Both the position numbers and the translations under genes were made by a program. Shown here piece after piece: positions 28,379 to 38,100 of a stretch of DNA of 53,518 bases (within the stretch, counting starts at the first letter, position 1; every line of letters begins with the position of its first letter). This DNA comes from Candidatus Kapaibacterium sp. (GTDB taxonomy: Bacteria; Bacteroidota; Ignavibacteria; Kapaibacteriales; UBA2268): NCBI GenBank assembly GCA_938031175.1, contig CALHGZ010000014.1, forward strand, positions 1-53,518, written 5' to 3'. The notes under the pieces are model-generated. The model had not been told where the DNA came from and made no database searches. It saw only the letters and a list, made by a program, of their open reading frames with translations.

Positions 28379-30129
28379 AAATAAAATATTTCATAATATT
28401 ATTTTTCTTCTTTACTATTTCATTCTCATCAGCAAAAGAGGTTTTATTACAAGCTATGCGAGATGAAATCAAACGATCTATGGAATCATTACAAATCGAG
28501 AAATTAGATAAACCTTATTACATCGAATATACATTACGCATTAATACAAGCTATCATATTGAAGCTTCTTTAGGCAGCTTGATCAACGACCAAACAACCC
28601 AAACAGCCCGATTAAATGTTTCTGTCAGAATCGGCGATTATAAATTCGATAATTCTAATTTCTTTGATTTTGGTTTTGCTTTTTTCGGAAGCGGTGATGA
28701 TGAAGAAAATTATCGAAACAGAACGGTTCCTTTAGAATTAGATTACAGTTCATTACGCCATGAACTTTGGCTTGCTACTGACGCTGCATATAAACAAGCT
28801 ACAGAAATATATACAAAAAAATTAGCAACTTTACAAAATCGAATTCGAACCGATACAACCCATGATTTTATCTATATTGAACCAGAAAAAAATTTTTATA
28901 AGATTTCTTATCCACATTTTGATAAAGAACGCTTCATAAATTCTGTCAAAAATGTATCAAAGATATTTATAAATTTTCCTGAGATACAAAACTCTAAGGT
29001 AATATTTGAATACATTCCCGAAACCATACTGTACGTTAATAGTGAAGGACGAGAATACATAAAAAGTGAATTTCATAGTGGTTTTGAAGTGGTGGCTCAC
29101 TCCCAAGCTGATGATGGAATGCCTCTTTCCAATTTTTACTCTGTTTATGCAAAATTTCCTGATGACCTACCAAACACCGATTCACTATTAAAAGCAGTCA
29201 AATTAATAGCCGAAAAATTAATCGAACTTAGAAAATCACCAATTATTGAAGAATCGTATTCCGGTCCAATCCTTTTCGAAGGACAGGCTGCATCCGAGAT
29301 TGTAGCACAAATTTTTGCACCAAATCTTGTTGCAGTTAGACCTCCACTCACAGAAAGTGGAATACAACAGACCAATCGCTCTTCTGCTTTCCAAAATAAA
29401 ATTGGTGGTAGAGTTTTACCAGAGTTTATGTCAATCAAGGCTGACCCCACAATTAATAAATTTAACAAGACTTTGGTAATTGGTAATTATAGCATTGACG
29501 ATCAAGGTGTTAAAGCTCAAACAGTTGAATTAGTTAAAAACGGTTATTTGAAAAACCTTTTATCAGGACGTACACCAACAAAACGTGTGAAAACTAGCAA
29601 TGGGCATTTCCGTAGTGGTGGAGCCATGCTCAGTACAATATTAATCGAATCAGAAAAAGAATATTCTAAAAACAAAAATGAACTGAAAAAACATTTGCTT
29701 AAATTAGTTAAAGATAGAGAATTGCCCTATGGAATAATTGTCAGAAAAGTTCTGAATCAAAATGTACAGTTTACAACATTAAGACGTTCTGCCGGTAACC
29801 TTTTCATAAGTTATCAAGCAGAACCTAAAATAAAAATAATAGAAGCATATAGAATCTATCCTGATGGTAGAGAAGAATTAATAAGAGGCGCCGAAGGTAG
29901 TGGATTTACTCCACAATCCTTTAAAGATATCATATTATGTGGCCAGGATAAGTACGCGTTAAATTACCTTGCACCATCAATAACATCACCATACTTAAGT
30001 GGTGGAAGTCAATACATTGGAGCTACCATAATCAGTCCCGATTTGTTATTTGAAGATGGTGAAATAAATAAAATTGAAGAAGATTTTCCGAAACCCCCAT
30101 TGTATTCAACACCTTTAATAAAGAATTAA
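28375..30129 (+). CDS. Exported TldE-like partner lacking the zinc motif
   Basis: 584 residues, signal peptide ending SFSSA near residue 20. Homologous throughout to the preceding protein: MESLQIEKLDKPYYIEY near the start, then SYSGPILFEGQAA, LPEFM, DDQGVKAQ and TSNGHFRSGG. At the zinc site H311, E312 and H316 are replaced by A311, Q312 and P316 at identical residue numbers, so it cannot be an active HExxxH protease. By analogy with TldE it probably forms a heterodimer with the upstream protein. ATGA overlap joins the two genes. Confidence 0.85.
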   Translation: MKIKYFIILFFFFTISFSSAKEVLLQAMRDEIKRSMESLQIEKLDKPYYIEYTLRINTSYHIEASLGSLINDQTTQTARLNVSVRIGDYKFDNSNFFDFGFAFFGSGDDEENYRNRTVPLELDYSSLRHELWLATDAAYKQATEIYTKKLATLQNRIRTDTTHDFIYIEPEKNFYKISYPHFDKERFINSVKNVSKIFINFPEIQNSKVIFEYIPETILYVNSEGREYIKSEFHSGFEVVAHSQADDGMPLSNFYSVYAKFPDDLPNTDSLLKAVKLIAEKLIELRKSPIIEESYSGPILFEGQAASEIVAQIFAPNLVAVRPPLTESGIQQTNRSSAFQNKIGGRVLPEFMSIKADPTINKFNKTLVIGNYSIDDQGVKAQTVELVKNGYLKNLLSGRTPTKRVKTSNGHFRSGGAMLSTILIESEKEYSKNKNELKKHLLKLVKDRELPYGIIVRKVLNQNVQFTTLRRSAGNLFISYQAEPKIKIIEAYRIYPDGREELIRGAEGSGFTPQSFKDIILCGQDKYALNYLAPSITSPYLSGGSQYIGATIISPDLLFEDGEINKIEEDFPKPPLYSTPLIKN

Positions 30130-30158
30130 TAACTGTTTTGAATATAACCGGCATTTTT

Positions 30159-31313
30159 ATGAATACAGAAAAAACACCAAATAATTTTGACGGAATGCAA
30201 CTCACTGCATTATTATTCAAAAACAAAGTTTTTATAATAATATTCACAATGGTTGCAACTGCAGTAGCATCATTAATCGCTTTTTTAAAGCCTGATGAAT
30301 ACATGGCAACTGTTAGTGTAGTACCACCTAAAGTCTCAAGTTCAGTTTTTGAAGGTGTTCTAGGAAATATAAGTTCAACCCTAAGAGATATTGGTCTAAC
30401 AAAATTAGGAACGCAAAGTGAAGGCTACACCTTTATGGTAATTCTTACAAGTAGAACATTGATTGATTCAATGATCAAAATTTTTGATTTGCCCAGAAGA
30501 TATAATATGATAGACAAATCAATGGTTGATATTCGAAAAGAATTCATTGAAAATTATGAAGTATCCATTGAAAAAGCCGGTAACTACACAGTAACAATAT
30601 GGGATAGAGATAAAGATACAGCTGCCCTAATGGCTAATACCTTTATTAGACTCGCTAATCAAAAAGCTATGGAACTTTCGCAACAAGAAGCAAAAGTTAC
30701 CCGTGAATATTTAGAGGAGCGTTTTAATTCAATTGACTCAGCACTTGCAGTTTTGAGTGATTCTCTTGGCAAATTCGCTGGTAGCAAAATGATAATAGCA
30801 CCATTAGAACAAGCCCAAGCAATAAGCTCAGCAATATCTGATGTTAAAGCTAAATTGATTGAATCAGAAATTTATTACGAACTTTTCAAAAAAACTTATG
30901 GCTCTGTTGATCCAATTACTGACTATTACAAAAATCTTAAACTCGAGCTGAGTAAACAACTTAATGAAATTCAATTTAAACCAGGATTTGCAGGTAATTT
31001 CACAATTAAGGAAGCGGCTGGAATCGGAATATCATATATAAAATTATACACCGAAATCGAAACATACAGTAAAGTCAAAGCAGCCTTATTCCCAATGCTT
31101 GAAAAAGCGCGTTTGGACGAACGACGAAATGCTCAATTTCTCTTTGTTGTTGATGAAGCAGTTCCTCCCGACAAAAAGGACAGACCAAAACGTTCAATTA
31201 TAATTGGTGGTACTGCTGTTGGCTCTTTTGTTTTCTCTATTTTCTTGGTAATTGCAATTAACCGATACAAAATATTCAAAACTCAATATGCAGAGGCACA
31301 AGAGGGAATATGA
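30159..31313 (+). CDS. Wzz/GumC-type polysaccharide chain-length determinant
   Basis: 384 residues from ATG 30159 (a TTG 21 bp upstream is less likely). Two membrane segments flank a large periplasmic domain: residues about 25-45 and FVFSIFLVIAI near the C-terminus, with the Pro-rich VDEAVPPDKKDRPKR just before the second. The Wzz signature MATVSVVPPK follows TM1. There is no cytoplasmic tyrosine-kinase domain. It sets O-antigen or exopolysaccharide length, which fits the O-antigen ligase 405 bp downstream. Confidence 0.85.
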   Translation: MNTEKTPNNFDGMQLTALLFKNKVFIIIFTMVATAVASLIAFLKPDEYMATVSVVPPKVSSSVFEGVLGNISSTLRDIGLTKLGTQSEGYTFMVILTSRTLIDSMIKIFDLPRRYNMIDKSMVDIRKEFIENYEVSIEKAGNYTVTIWDRDKDTAALMANTFIRLANQKAMELSQQEAKVTREYLEERFNSIDSALAVLSDSLGKFAGSKMIIAPLEQAQAISSAISDVKAKLIESEIYYELFKKTYGSVDPITDYYKNLKLELSKQLNEIQFKPGFAGNFTIKEAAGIGISYIKLYTEIETYSKVKAALFPMLEKARLDERRNAQFLFVVDEAVPPDKKDRPKRSIIIGGTAVGSFVFSIFLVIAINRYKIFKTQYAEAQEGI

Positions 31314-31718
31314 ACTGGCATTGAATCCCCTTACACGGATTAGAAATTTAAAAATTTAATGGGGTTACGATATTAAAGGCGACATAGATAATGAAGCAAG
31401 AAAAATCAAATAAGTCACGTGAAAAAGAATTTGACAAGCAAGTGGATTAAATGCCAAAAGAGAGTGGTTATTATGAGTATGTAAAAGATATCCTAATTCA
31501 ATAATATAACCTTGGATTATAGACCAGATCCACTGGAATTTACTTGTAAATCAAAATGATAAACAAAAAAAAGTTTAAGGAAGAAATAAAGCTGTATTTA
31601 AGGGCGGAGTTAGTAAAGAAATTCCACGAAAGCGGTAGATACGGAGAAGGAAAGTTTAGTGGAAGAACAAATAAGTGGAAACCGTATAAAAAGTTAATTA
31701 GAAATACAGAAAATCAAA
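31314..31718 (+). other. 405-bp stretch with three small same-frame reading frames, possible foreign remnant
   Basis: Between the Wzz and O-antigen ligase genes three short frames lie in one reading frame separated by stops: 31391-31450 (19 codons), 31451-31504 (17 codons) and 31556-31726. Codon use differs from the neighbours (many AAG, GAG, AGG, GCG). This could be a decayed gene or an inserted fragment. No inverted repeats or transposase motif were seen. Confidence 0.4.
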
Positions 31719-31726
31719 ATGTCTAA
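31556..31726 (+). CDS. Small basic ORF overlapping the O-antigen ligase start
   Basis: 56 residues, very basic, with KKFHESGRYGEGKFSGR and NKWKPYKKL. It was not recognised. Its last codons overlap the next gene by 8 bp (ATGTCTAA). No clear ribosome-binding site is present, and codon use is AAG-rich, unlike adjacent genes. It may be the 3' end of a broken gene whose earlier parts are the in-frame pieces from 31391. Confidence 0.3.
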   Translation: MINKKKFKEEIKLYLRAELVKKFHESGRYGEGKFSGRTNKWKPYKKLIRNTENQNV

Positions 31727-33137
31727 TTCTACTCTCATAAATTCATCTGGCAAAGATTATTTATTTAAACATAATATAGAAGCACCATATTTAATCATCA
31801 CACTTATATTAATCTCAATCCCTCTATTTTTAACAATCCAAAATGATTTCGAATTATACTTTATTTTATCGTTAATAACGATCCCTGTTATTTATTTTAT
31901 CTTTTTAAACAAAAAAGTTTGGTTGTATAGTGTATTTTTACTATCAGCATATTTTATGCGCGATTCTTCCGCTGGTGTTTCATTTTATGATATCATCAGT
32001 GGCATATTTTATTTAGGTGGATTGGCAATTTGGTTTTTCCATAAAATAATAATAAAAAAAGAGAGAATTATTTATAGTTTTACTGATTGGCTCATAATTG
32101 CTTTCTTCATTCTACTCATACCCAATTTATTCATTGCCTTATTAAATGGTGTAAAATTAATTGATTGGATACGTGAATTTGGCTTATTTATCTTAATCCT
32201 TTATTATTTCCCTGTCAGAGATATTATAATTGAAAAACGTGATTTAGTAATTCTTTTACTCATAATGCTTGTAGTAACAGTAATTTTGAACTTAGCTCAA
32301 TTTTATCAGTATTATTCACTTTTACAAAAAGAATTTTTATATGTATATCAATTAGCAACCTCAATTAGATATAATCAATCATTATATACCACATCAATTA
32401 TTTTCGGGATGGCATTTGCAGCATTGCAGAGGAACTTTATACTTCGTTTCCTTTTATTAATCTTCTCAGTTATGACCGTTGTAGCTTTAATTGCAACATT
32501 CTCACGAACATATTGGGTCTTAGTACTTGTTAACTTATCGATTATATTCTTTTTCATTCCAAAATACGGTCGTAGATTTATTATTATAGCTACCCTCATT
32601 GGAACTTCAATATTCACCATTTTCACATATATTGTATTTAAAGATAAAGTTGAATTTTTCTTCTATGTACTTGAAAAAAGATTCATTTCAACTGCTGCTG
32701 GCGTGAAGGATATATCAATTCAAATGAGACTAAATGAATTCGATGGTGCTTGGGAACAAATTGAAAAGTATCCTCTTGGTGGTTCAGGCTTAGCTAGAAA
32801 ATTCAGTTATTACGATCCCATTGGAGTTACGACCCAAAGAACACATTTTATTCACAACGGATATTTATATTTAATCTATAGACTCGGTTATCCGTTGGCA
32901 TTTGTTTTTTTTATATATTTACTTATGATTTTTATTAAAAGCTTTTATTATGTTTTCAAAACAAAAGATATTTTTTATAAAACAATTGCAATTTGTTCGG
33001 CAACATCAATTATGATGATGTTAATTACAAATCTTGTAACAACGACCATACCCTTGCGAGAGGGGTCATTGCTAATGGGCTTAATTATTGGATTTATTGC
33101 AATTATCGAAAGAAAACATATAAATCGTGAACTTTAA
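31719..33137 (+). CDS. O-antigen ligase/polymerase family protein
   Basis: 472 residues with about 11-12 membrane segments, the first near residue 25. The Wzy_C/WaaL-type periplasmic loop appears around residues 315-385, with RLNEFDGAWEQIEKYPLGGSG and RTHFIHNGYLYLIYRLG, where the conserved Arg and His of the family lie. It joins or polymerises undecaprenyl-linked glycans on the outer face of the inner membrane. It probably works with the Wzz-type protein upstream. PBP2 begins 26 bp downstream on the same strand. Confidence 0.85.
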   Translation: MSNSTLINSSGKDYLFKHNIEAPYLIITLILISIPLFLTIQNDFELYFILSLITIPVIYFIFLNKKVWLYSVFLLSAYFMRDSSAGVSFYDIISGIFYLGGLAIWFFHKIIIKKERIIYSFTDWLIIAFFILLIPNLFIALLNGVKLIDWIREFGLFILILYYFPVRDIIIEKRDLVILLLIMLVVTVILNLAQFYQYYSLLQKEFLYVYQLATSIRYNQSLYTTSIIFGMAFAALQRNFILRFLLLIFSVMTVVALIATFSRTYWVLVLVNLSIIFFFIPKYGRRFIIIATLIGTSIFTIFTYIVFKDKVEFFFYVLEKRFISTAAGVKDISIQMRLNEFDGAWEQIEKYPLGGSGLARKFSYYDPIGVTTQRTHFIHNGYLYLIYRLGYPLAFVFFIYLLMIFIKSFYYVFKTKDIFYKTIAICSATSIMMMLITNLVTTTIPLREGSLLMGLIIGFIAIIERKHINREL

Positions 33138-33163
33138 ACATTGTATCATTGTATATAAAGTAA

Positions 33164-35122
33164 ATGATAATGCAAACCATAGATAACATTAATCCTGAAT
33201 TTGGATCTGAAAAAAGAACCAGAGTTTTCAAGATTCTTGTAATCTTCTTTTTCATTATATTTACAGGTAGGCTTTTTCAATTACAAATTATCGAAGGTAA
33301 TTTATATAAAAACTTAACAGATACACAGGCAATCAAACAAGTCATAATTGAACCTTTTCGTGGAAATATTTATGACAGAAATAACAATTTAATTGTACAT
33401 AACGAACCATCATTTTCACTAACAATAACCCCAAATGATTTCCAATTGGAATCAATACCTCTTCTCCTCTCAATATTACCACTGGATACTTTAGAATTAA
33501 TAAAAATATACTCAGCAAAAATGTCTGAAAAATTATTTAGACAAACTGTACTTGAATATTTTGCCAAATTTACAGGTTATGATACCTCATTTATAATGGA
33601 AAATATAAATTCTCACAGTCATTATTCAAGATTTGTACCTGTTAAGGTTTACCGGGATTTGAATTTTATTGAATTATCTTTATTAGAAGAATACAGTGAT
33701 TATTTAAGTGGTATTGATATACTTATCGAATCAAAAAGATTGTATGAATTCAATGGAACAATGGCTCATATACTTGGGTACAGCAGGGAAATTTCCAAGC
33801 AAGAGCTTGATATAATGAGTTATTTCAGGCGTGGAGATATCATTGGGAAAAAAGGTATCGAAAAATCTTATGACGAATTTTTAAGAGGACAGCAGGGAAT
33901 CCAATTTGTTGCAGTTACAAGTGCCGGTGCAAGGGTTCAAGAGTTCGGAAAAGATAGAAACGATATTGAAGCCTTAAACGGATTTGATTTAAAACTAACC
34001 ATAGATACTAAGCTTCAGGAATTAGCTGAATCTTTGCTCGAAGGTAAGCGAGGTTCTGTAATTGCAATAGACCCACAAAACGGTGAAGTGATTGTATTAG
34101 CAGTTAAACCAGATTTCGACCCAAGAAAATTTACTGGTAAAATTTCACGAGAATTTTATCAGTCATTGATTAATGATCCGGAAAAGCCAATGCTGAATCG
34201 TGCTATTCAATCTAGATATTCTCCAGGCTCTACCTGGAAAATGTTAATAGCACTTGCAGCTCTTAACGAGGGAATAATAAATACCAACACTACAATTCAC
34301 TGCCCCGGCAGTTTCCACTACGGTGGACGTGATTTTAAATGCCATGGCGCACACGGTTCAGTCAATGTACAAAAGGCGATCCAGGTATCTTGTAATGTTT
34401 TTTTCTATCAGCTGGCCCTCAAATTAGGAATGGAAAAATTTGAAAAATATGGACAAATGTTCGGTTTCGGGCAATTAACAGGTATTGATTTGCCTGACGA
34501 AAATCGTGGAATATTTCCTACTATGGAGTGGTTGAAAAAAAGAAATCAGACTTTTACTAAAGGTCGACTTGTGAATTATGGTATTGGACAAGGGGAAATC
34601 TCCGTTACACCATTACAAATGGCTGTTTACACAGCTACAATAGCTAATAAAGGAAGATATATCCAGCCACATCTTGTCAGAGCTATATATAATAATTTGA
34701 CAAAAACACAGGAAAATATAGCATATCAAACTCGTTATTTAGATATTGAACCAAGGCACTTTGAAGTCATCCACAAAGGTATGTATGACGTGGTTAATAC
34801 ACCCGGTGGAACTGCTAATAATGCACGTGTTAGCGGTATAAATGTATGTGGGAAAACCGGAACTGCACAAAATCCTCACGGAAGAGATCATGCCTGGTTC
34901 GTTTGCTTTGCACCAATGGAAAATCCAAAAATTGCAATCTGTGTTATGGTTGAAAATTCTGGTTTCGGTTCTGTTGCTGCTGCTCCAATTGCTAGAGAGA
35001 TACTAAGTGCATTCTTTTATCCCGATAGACCCAGAAAGAAAGATAGTATTTTCGTGCATCAAGAAATTCCTGACAGTTTACAGGACAGAAGCTCATTCAT
35101 AATGAATGATAATAATCAATAA
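33164..35122 (+). CDS. mrdA: Penicillin-binding protein 2 (elongasome transpeptidase)
   Basis: 652 residues. The N-terminal anchor (about 20-40) is followed by the PBP dimerisation domain starting RGNIYDRNNNLI. Transpeptidase motifs: S356-T-W-K359 (SPGSTWK), SCN in QVSCNVFFYQ and KTG in CGKTGTAQNP. It cross-links peptidoglycan during rod growth with RodA and MreCD. The usual mreBCD and rodA partners are not beside it; instead it follows an O-antigen ligase by 26 bp. Confidence 0.95.
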   Translation: MIMQTIDNINPEFGSEKRTRVFKILVIFFFIIFTGRLFQLQIIEGNLYKNLTDTQAIKQVIIEPFRGNIYDRNNNLIVHNEPSFSLTITPNDFQLESIPLLLSILPLDTLELIKIYSAKMSEKLFRQTVLEYFAKFTGYDTSFIMENINSHSHYSRFVPVKVYRDLNFIELSLLEEYSDYLSGIDILIESKRLYEFNGTMAHILGYSREISKQELDIMSYFRRGDIIGKKGIEKSYDEFLRGQQGIQFVAVTSAGARVQEFGKDRNDIEALNGFDLKLTIDTKLQELAESLLEGKRGSVIAIDPQNGEVIVLAVKPDFDPRKFTGKISREFYQSLINDPEKPMLNRAIQSRYSPGSTWKMLIALAALNEGIINTNTTIHCPGSFHYGGRDFKCHGAHGSVNVQKAIQVSCNVFFYQLALKLGMEKFEKYGQMFGFGQLTGIDLPDENRGIFPTMEWLKKRNQTFTKGRLVNYGIGQGEISVTPLQMAVYTATIANKGRYIQPHLVRAIYNNLTKTQENIAYQTRYLDIEPRHFEVIHKGMYDVVNTPGGTANNARVSGINVCGKTGTAQNPHGRDHAWFVCFAPMENPKIAICVMVENSGFGSVAAAPIAREILSAFFYPDRPRKKDSIFVHQEIPDSLQDRSSFIMNDNNQ

Positions 35123-35181
35123 AAACTCAATTTATAATCAATCCTTATCAAAACTCACTAGTTATACTGGCGATTCGAAAT

Positions 35182-38100
35182 TTAGATTTTAAAAAAAATC
35201 TTTATTTGTTGATCTAATTTAAGATAATATAGTCCTGATGGTAAAAATGATATATCAATTCTTCTTGATATTGTAGCATCTAAAGTATTCCTTAAAACAG
35301 TTGTATTCAAAACACATCTGCCTAAAATATCATAAATGCGAATATCGCTGTTTGCTGAATGAGTGTTGCCTTTTATTTGTAATTCGATATAATTCTCAGC
35401 CGGATTTGGGATTATATCAAATAAGTAATATTCACTGATACTACTAATATTTGAATGGAAATAATAAATTGAATCGGATCGGATTGAATTGCATCCATTA
35501 TCAGCAATTGCCTCTACCGAGTAAAAACCTGATTGTGTTGCCAAATAAAAATTATTTTCTGTTATCCCTATTTCAATATTATCTAAAAACCAGCGATTTT
35601 TCCCTTTAAAATCAGAAAATATGGTGTCATTCTTTAATGATATATGCGGTCTATCTGGAATCTCTAAAACGGTGAACGAAGCACTTGCACGACTCAAACA
35701 GCCATTTTGATTATCATAAATATATTCAAATTCATAAGTTCCAGGTTCCAGTTCTTTGGGATATAGTTTATTGTCAATAATTCCAGATCCTACATATCTT
35801 CCGCCTGAAGGTTGAGCAATATCCAAAATGATTTCTTGAGAATTGTTGCATACATTCAATTCTTGATTAAATAAAATTTTCTCTTTATTCTTTAATTGTA
35901 CTGAAAACACAGTTGTATCTGTACATTCACGATTGCCAAGAGTTTTAATGAGAGTGATTTTACCATATTTGGCATAATTCCAACTTACTTTTATGTTGTT
36001 GCCATTATTTTCTAAAATTTCTCCATTTTCAACAACCCAAAAATATTGATAATCATTGGAGGTATTGGCAAAATATTCTATTATTTCTTCCGAACATACG
36101 ACTGAATCACCAGAAATCACTGATTTTTTAAATTCAATAACATTAATTTTCAATTCTGTTGAATCCTTACATCCTGTGACCAAATTAATACGAACAATTT
36201 TTAAAATTCCTATACCCTTTACCATCCATTTAATACGCATAGAGTCACTTTTGTTGACATCAAGTAAAGAGCCTTGATTTGTGTACCAATATGTTTCAAC
36301 ATCAGCTTGCTTTGTGGTTTTATATGAATAAATTGTATTGTGACAAACGTTCATATCTCCTATCAAGCTTAGGTCAGGATTTTGCAGGACATTTACAATA
36401 AATTCAGTCGAATCTTTACATCCCGTTGAATTATTCCTCTGGATTAATTTCAATTTACCTATACCAGGTTCATTCCATACAATTCTTACTTCTCTGTTTG
36501 AATTAAGTCCGATAATTCTACCATTATCAACTTCCCACATAAATGCCAGCAATGAATGAAAATTAGATGAATAAACATATTCTCGGTTTTGACATACAAT
36601 GTTATTACCTGTTATTTCAGGCTTAGGAAGCATATTGACAGTGATATTCTCTGTAATTGAATCCTTGCATCCTGTTTCTGAATTAATCATAATTAGTTTT
36701 AATGATGCATTTTGAACATTGCTCCAAAGGATTTCAACTTCATTTACATTATTATTCCCCTGGATACTGCCACCTGCAACAATCCATTGATAATTAAAGC
36801 CTGTTAAATTAGGTGCTGAATACTTATGAATACTTCTTTCGCAAACATTGAATTCGCCAGAAATAGCTGGTTTTGGTAAAGGATTAATTGTTATGTTTTT
36901 GGAGATCGAGTCACTACAATTAGTCAGATTGTTTGTTTGAATAAGCTTTATGTTACCTGTCTCAGTTGTACCCCATTGAACTTTTACTTCATCTCCTGTT
37001 ATCGGACCTACAATTGTACCACCGCTTGCATACCATTGATTTGTTACTCCCTGACCAGTATTGGCAGTATAAGTTTCAATAGTTTTAGCACAAACGGTAA
37101 AATTTCCAGAGAAATCTGGTTCTGGCAATGGATTAATAGTTATTATTTTTGTTATTGAATCTGTACAACCCGTAGTATCATTTGTTTTTACAAGCTTGAG
37201 CGTACCGGGAGAATCATTATCCCATCGAACTGATACATTAGATGAATTTGTAGAGCCTTGAATGACTCCACCATTTACAGACCAGCTATGAGAAAATCCT
37301 GTTGGATTTGTAGCATTATATGAAACGGTTGATTTATTGCATACAGACAAAAGCCCAGTAAATTCTACTTCTGGAATTGAATAAACCTGAATAAAGTTGC
37401 TCTTTATAATCGTATCTCTCCCTGAATTGTTTATAGCTATTAATCTTACAGAATAGTTACCTACTTGGTTATAAGTGTGCTGAGGATTTCTCGTTGTGTA
37501 ATCATTAATTCCATCATTATTTACATCCCATAGCCACTGAGTAGGGTTATTTTCACTTTGGTCATTAAATTGTACTGTCAAACTACCACAACCAGCGCGT
37601 GGACTTGCACTAAAATCAGCAATTGGTACAAATGTAAAGCCACAATTATTACTATTTAAAGGCTGCATAGCTCCATAACCACATCTACCAGATGGAGTAG
37701 AGTAATTCATAACATATTCACCCCCAGCAACATCCGACCAGCTATTGAGTTGTCTTTTAATAGTTCCATAATTAATTGCGTAATGCATAGAATAACTTTG
37801 ACCTATTACGTGCCCTAACAAATGTGCGTGACCAAATTCGTGCAAAATCACGCTTTCAGCATCGGATTGATTATTTGATGGGTTACCCGGTCCCCAATTC
37901 CAATTTACATTTGAATTCATAATTATATCCACTTCATTTAAAAACCAGTTATTTCCCCCAGAGCAACTGAACCAATAACTGTATGTATAAGCTAATACTC
38001 CATTTGGAACTGGACAAGAATTCGTTGACATAGATAAAATGTTTATACCATCGGAACCCGGACAAGTGATATTACTTGTACTATTCGCAAAATCAAATCT

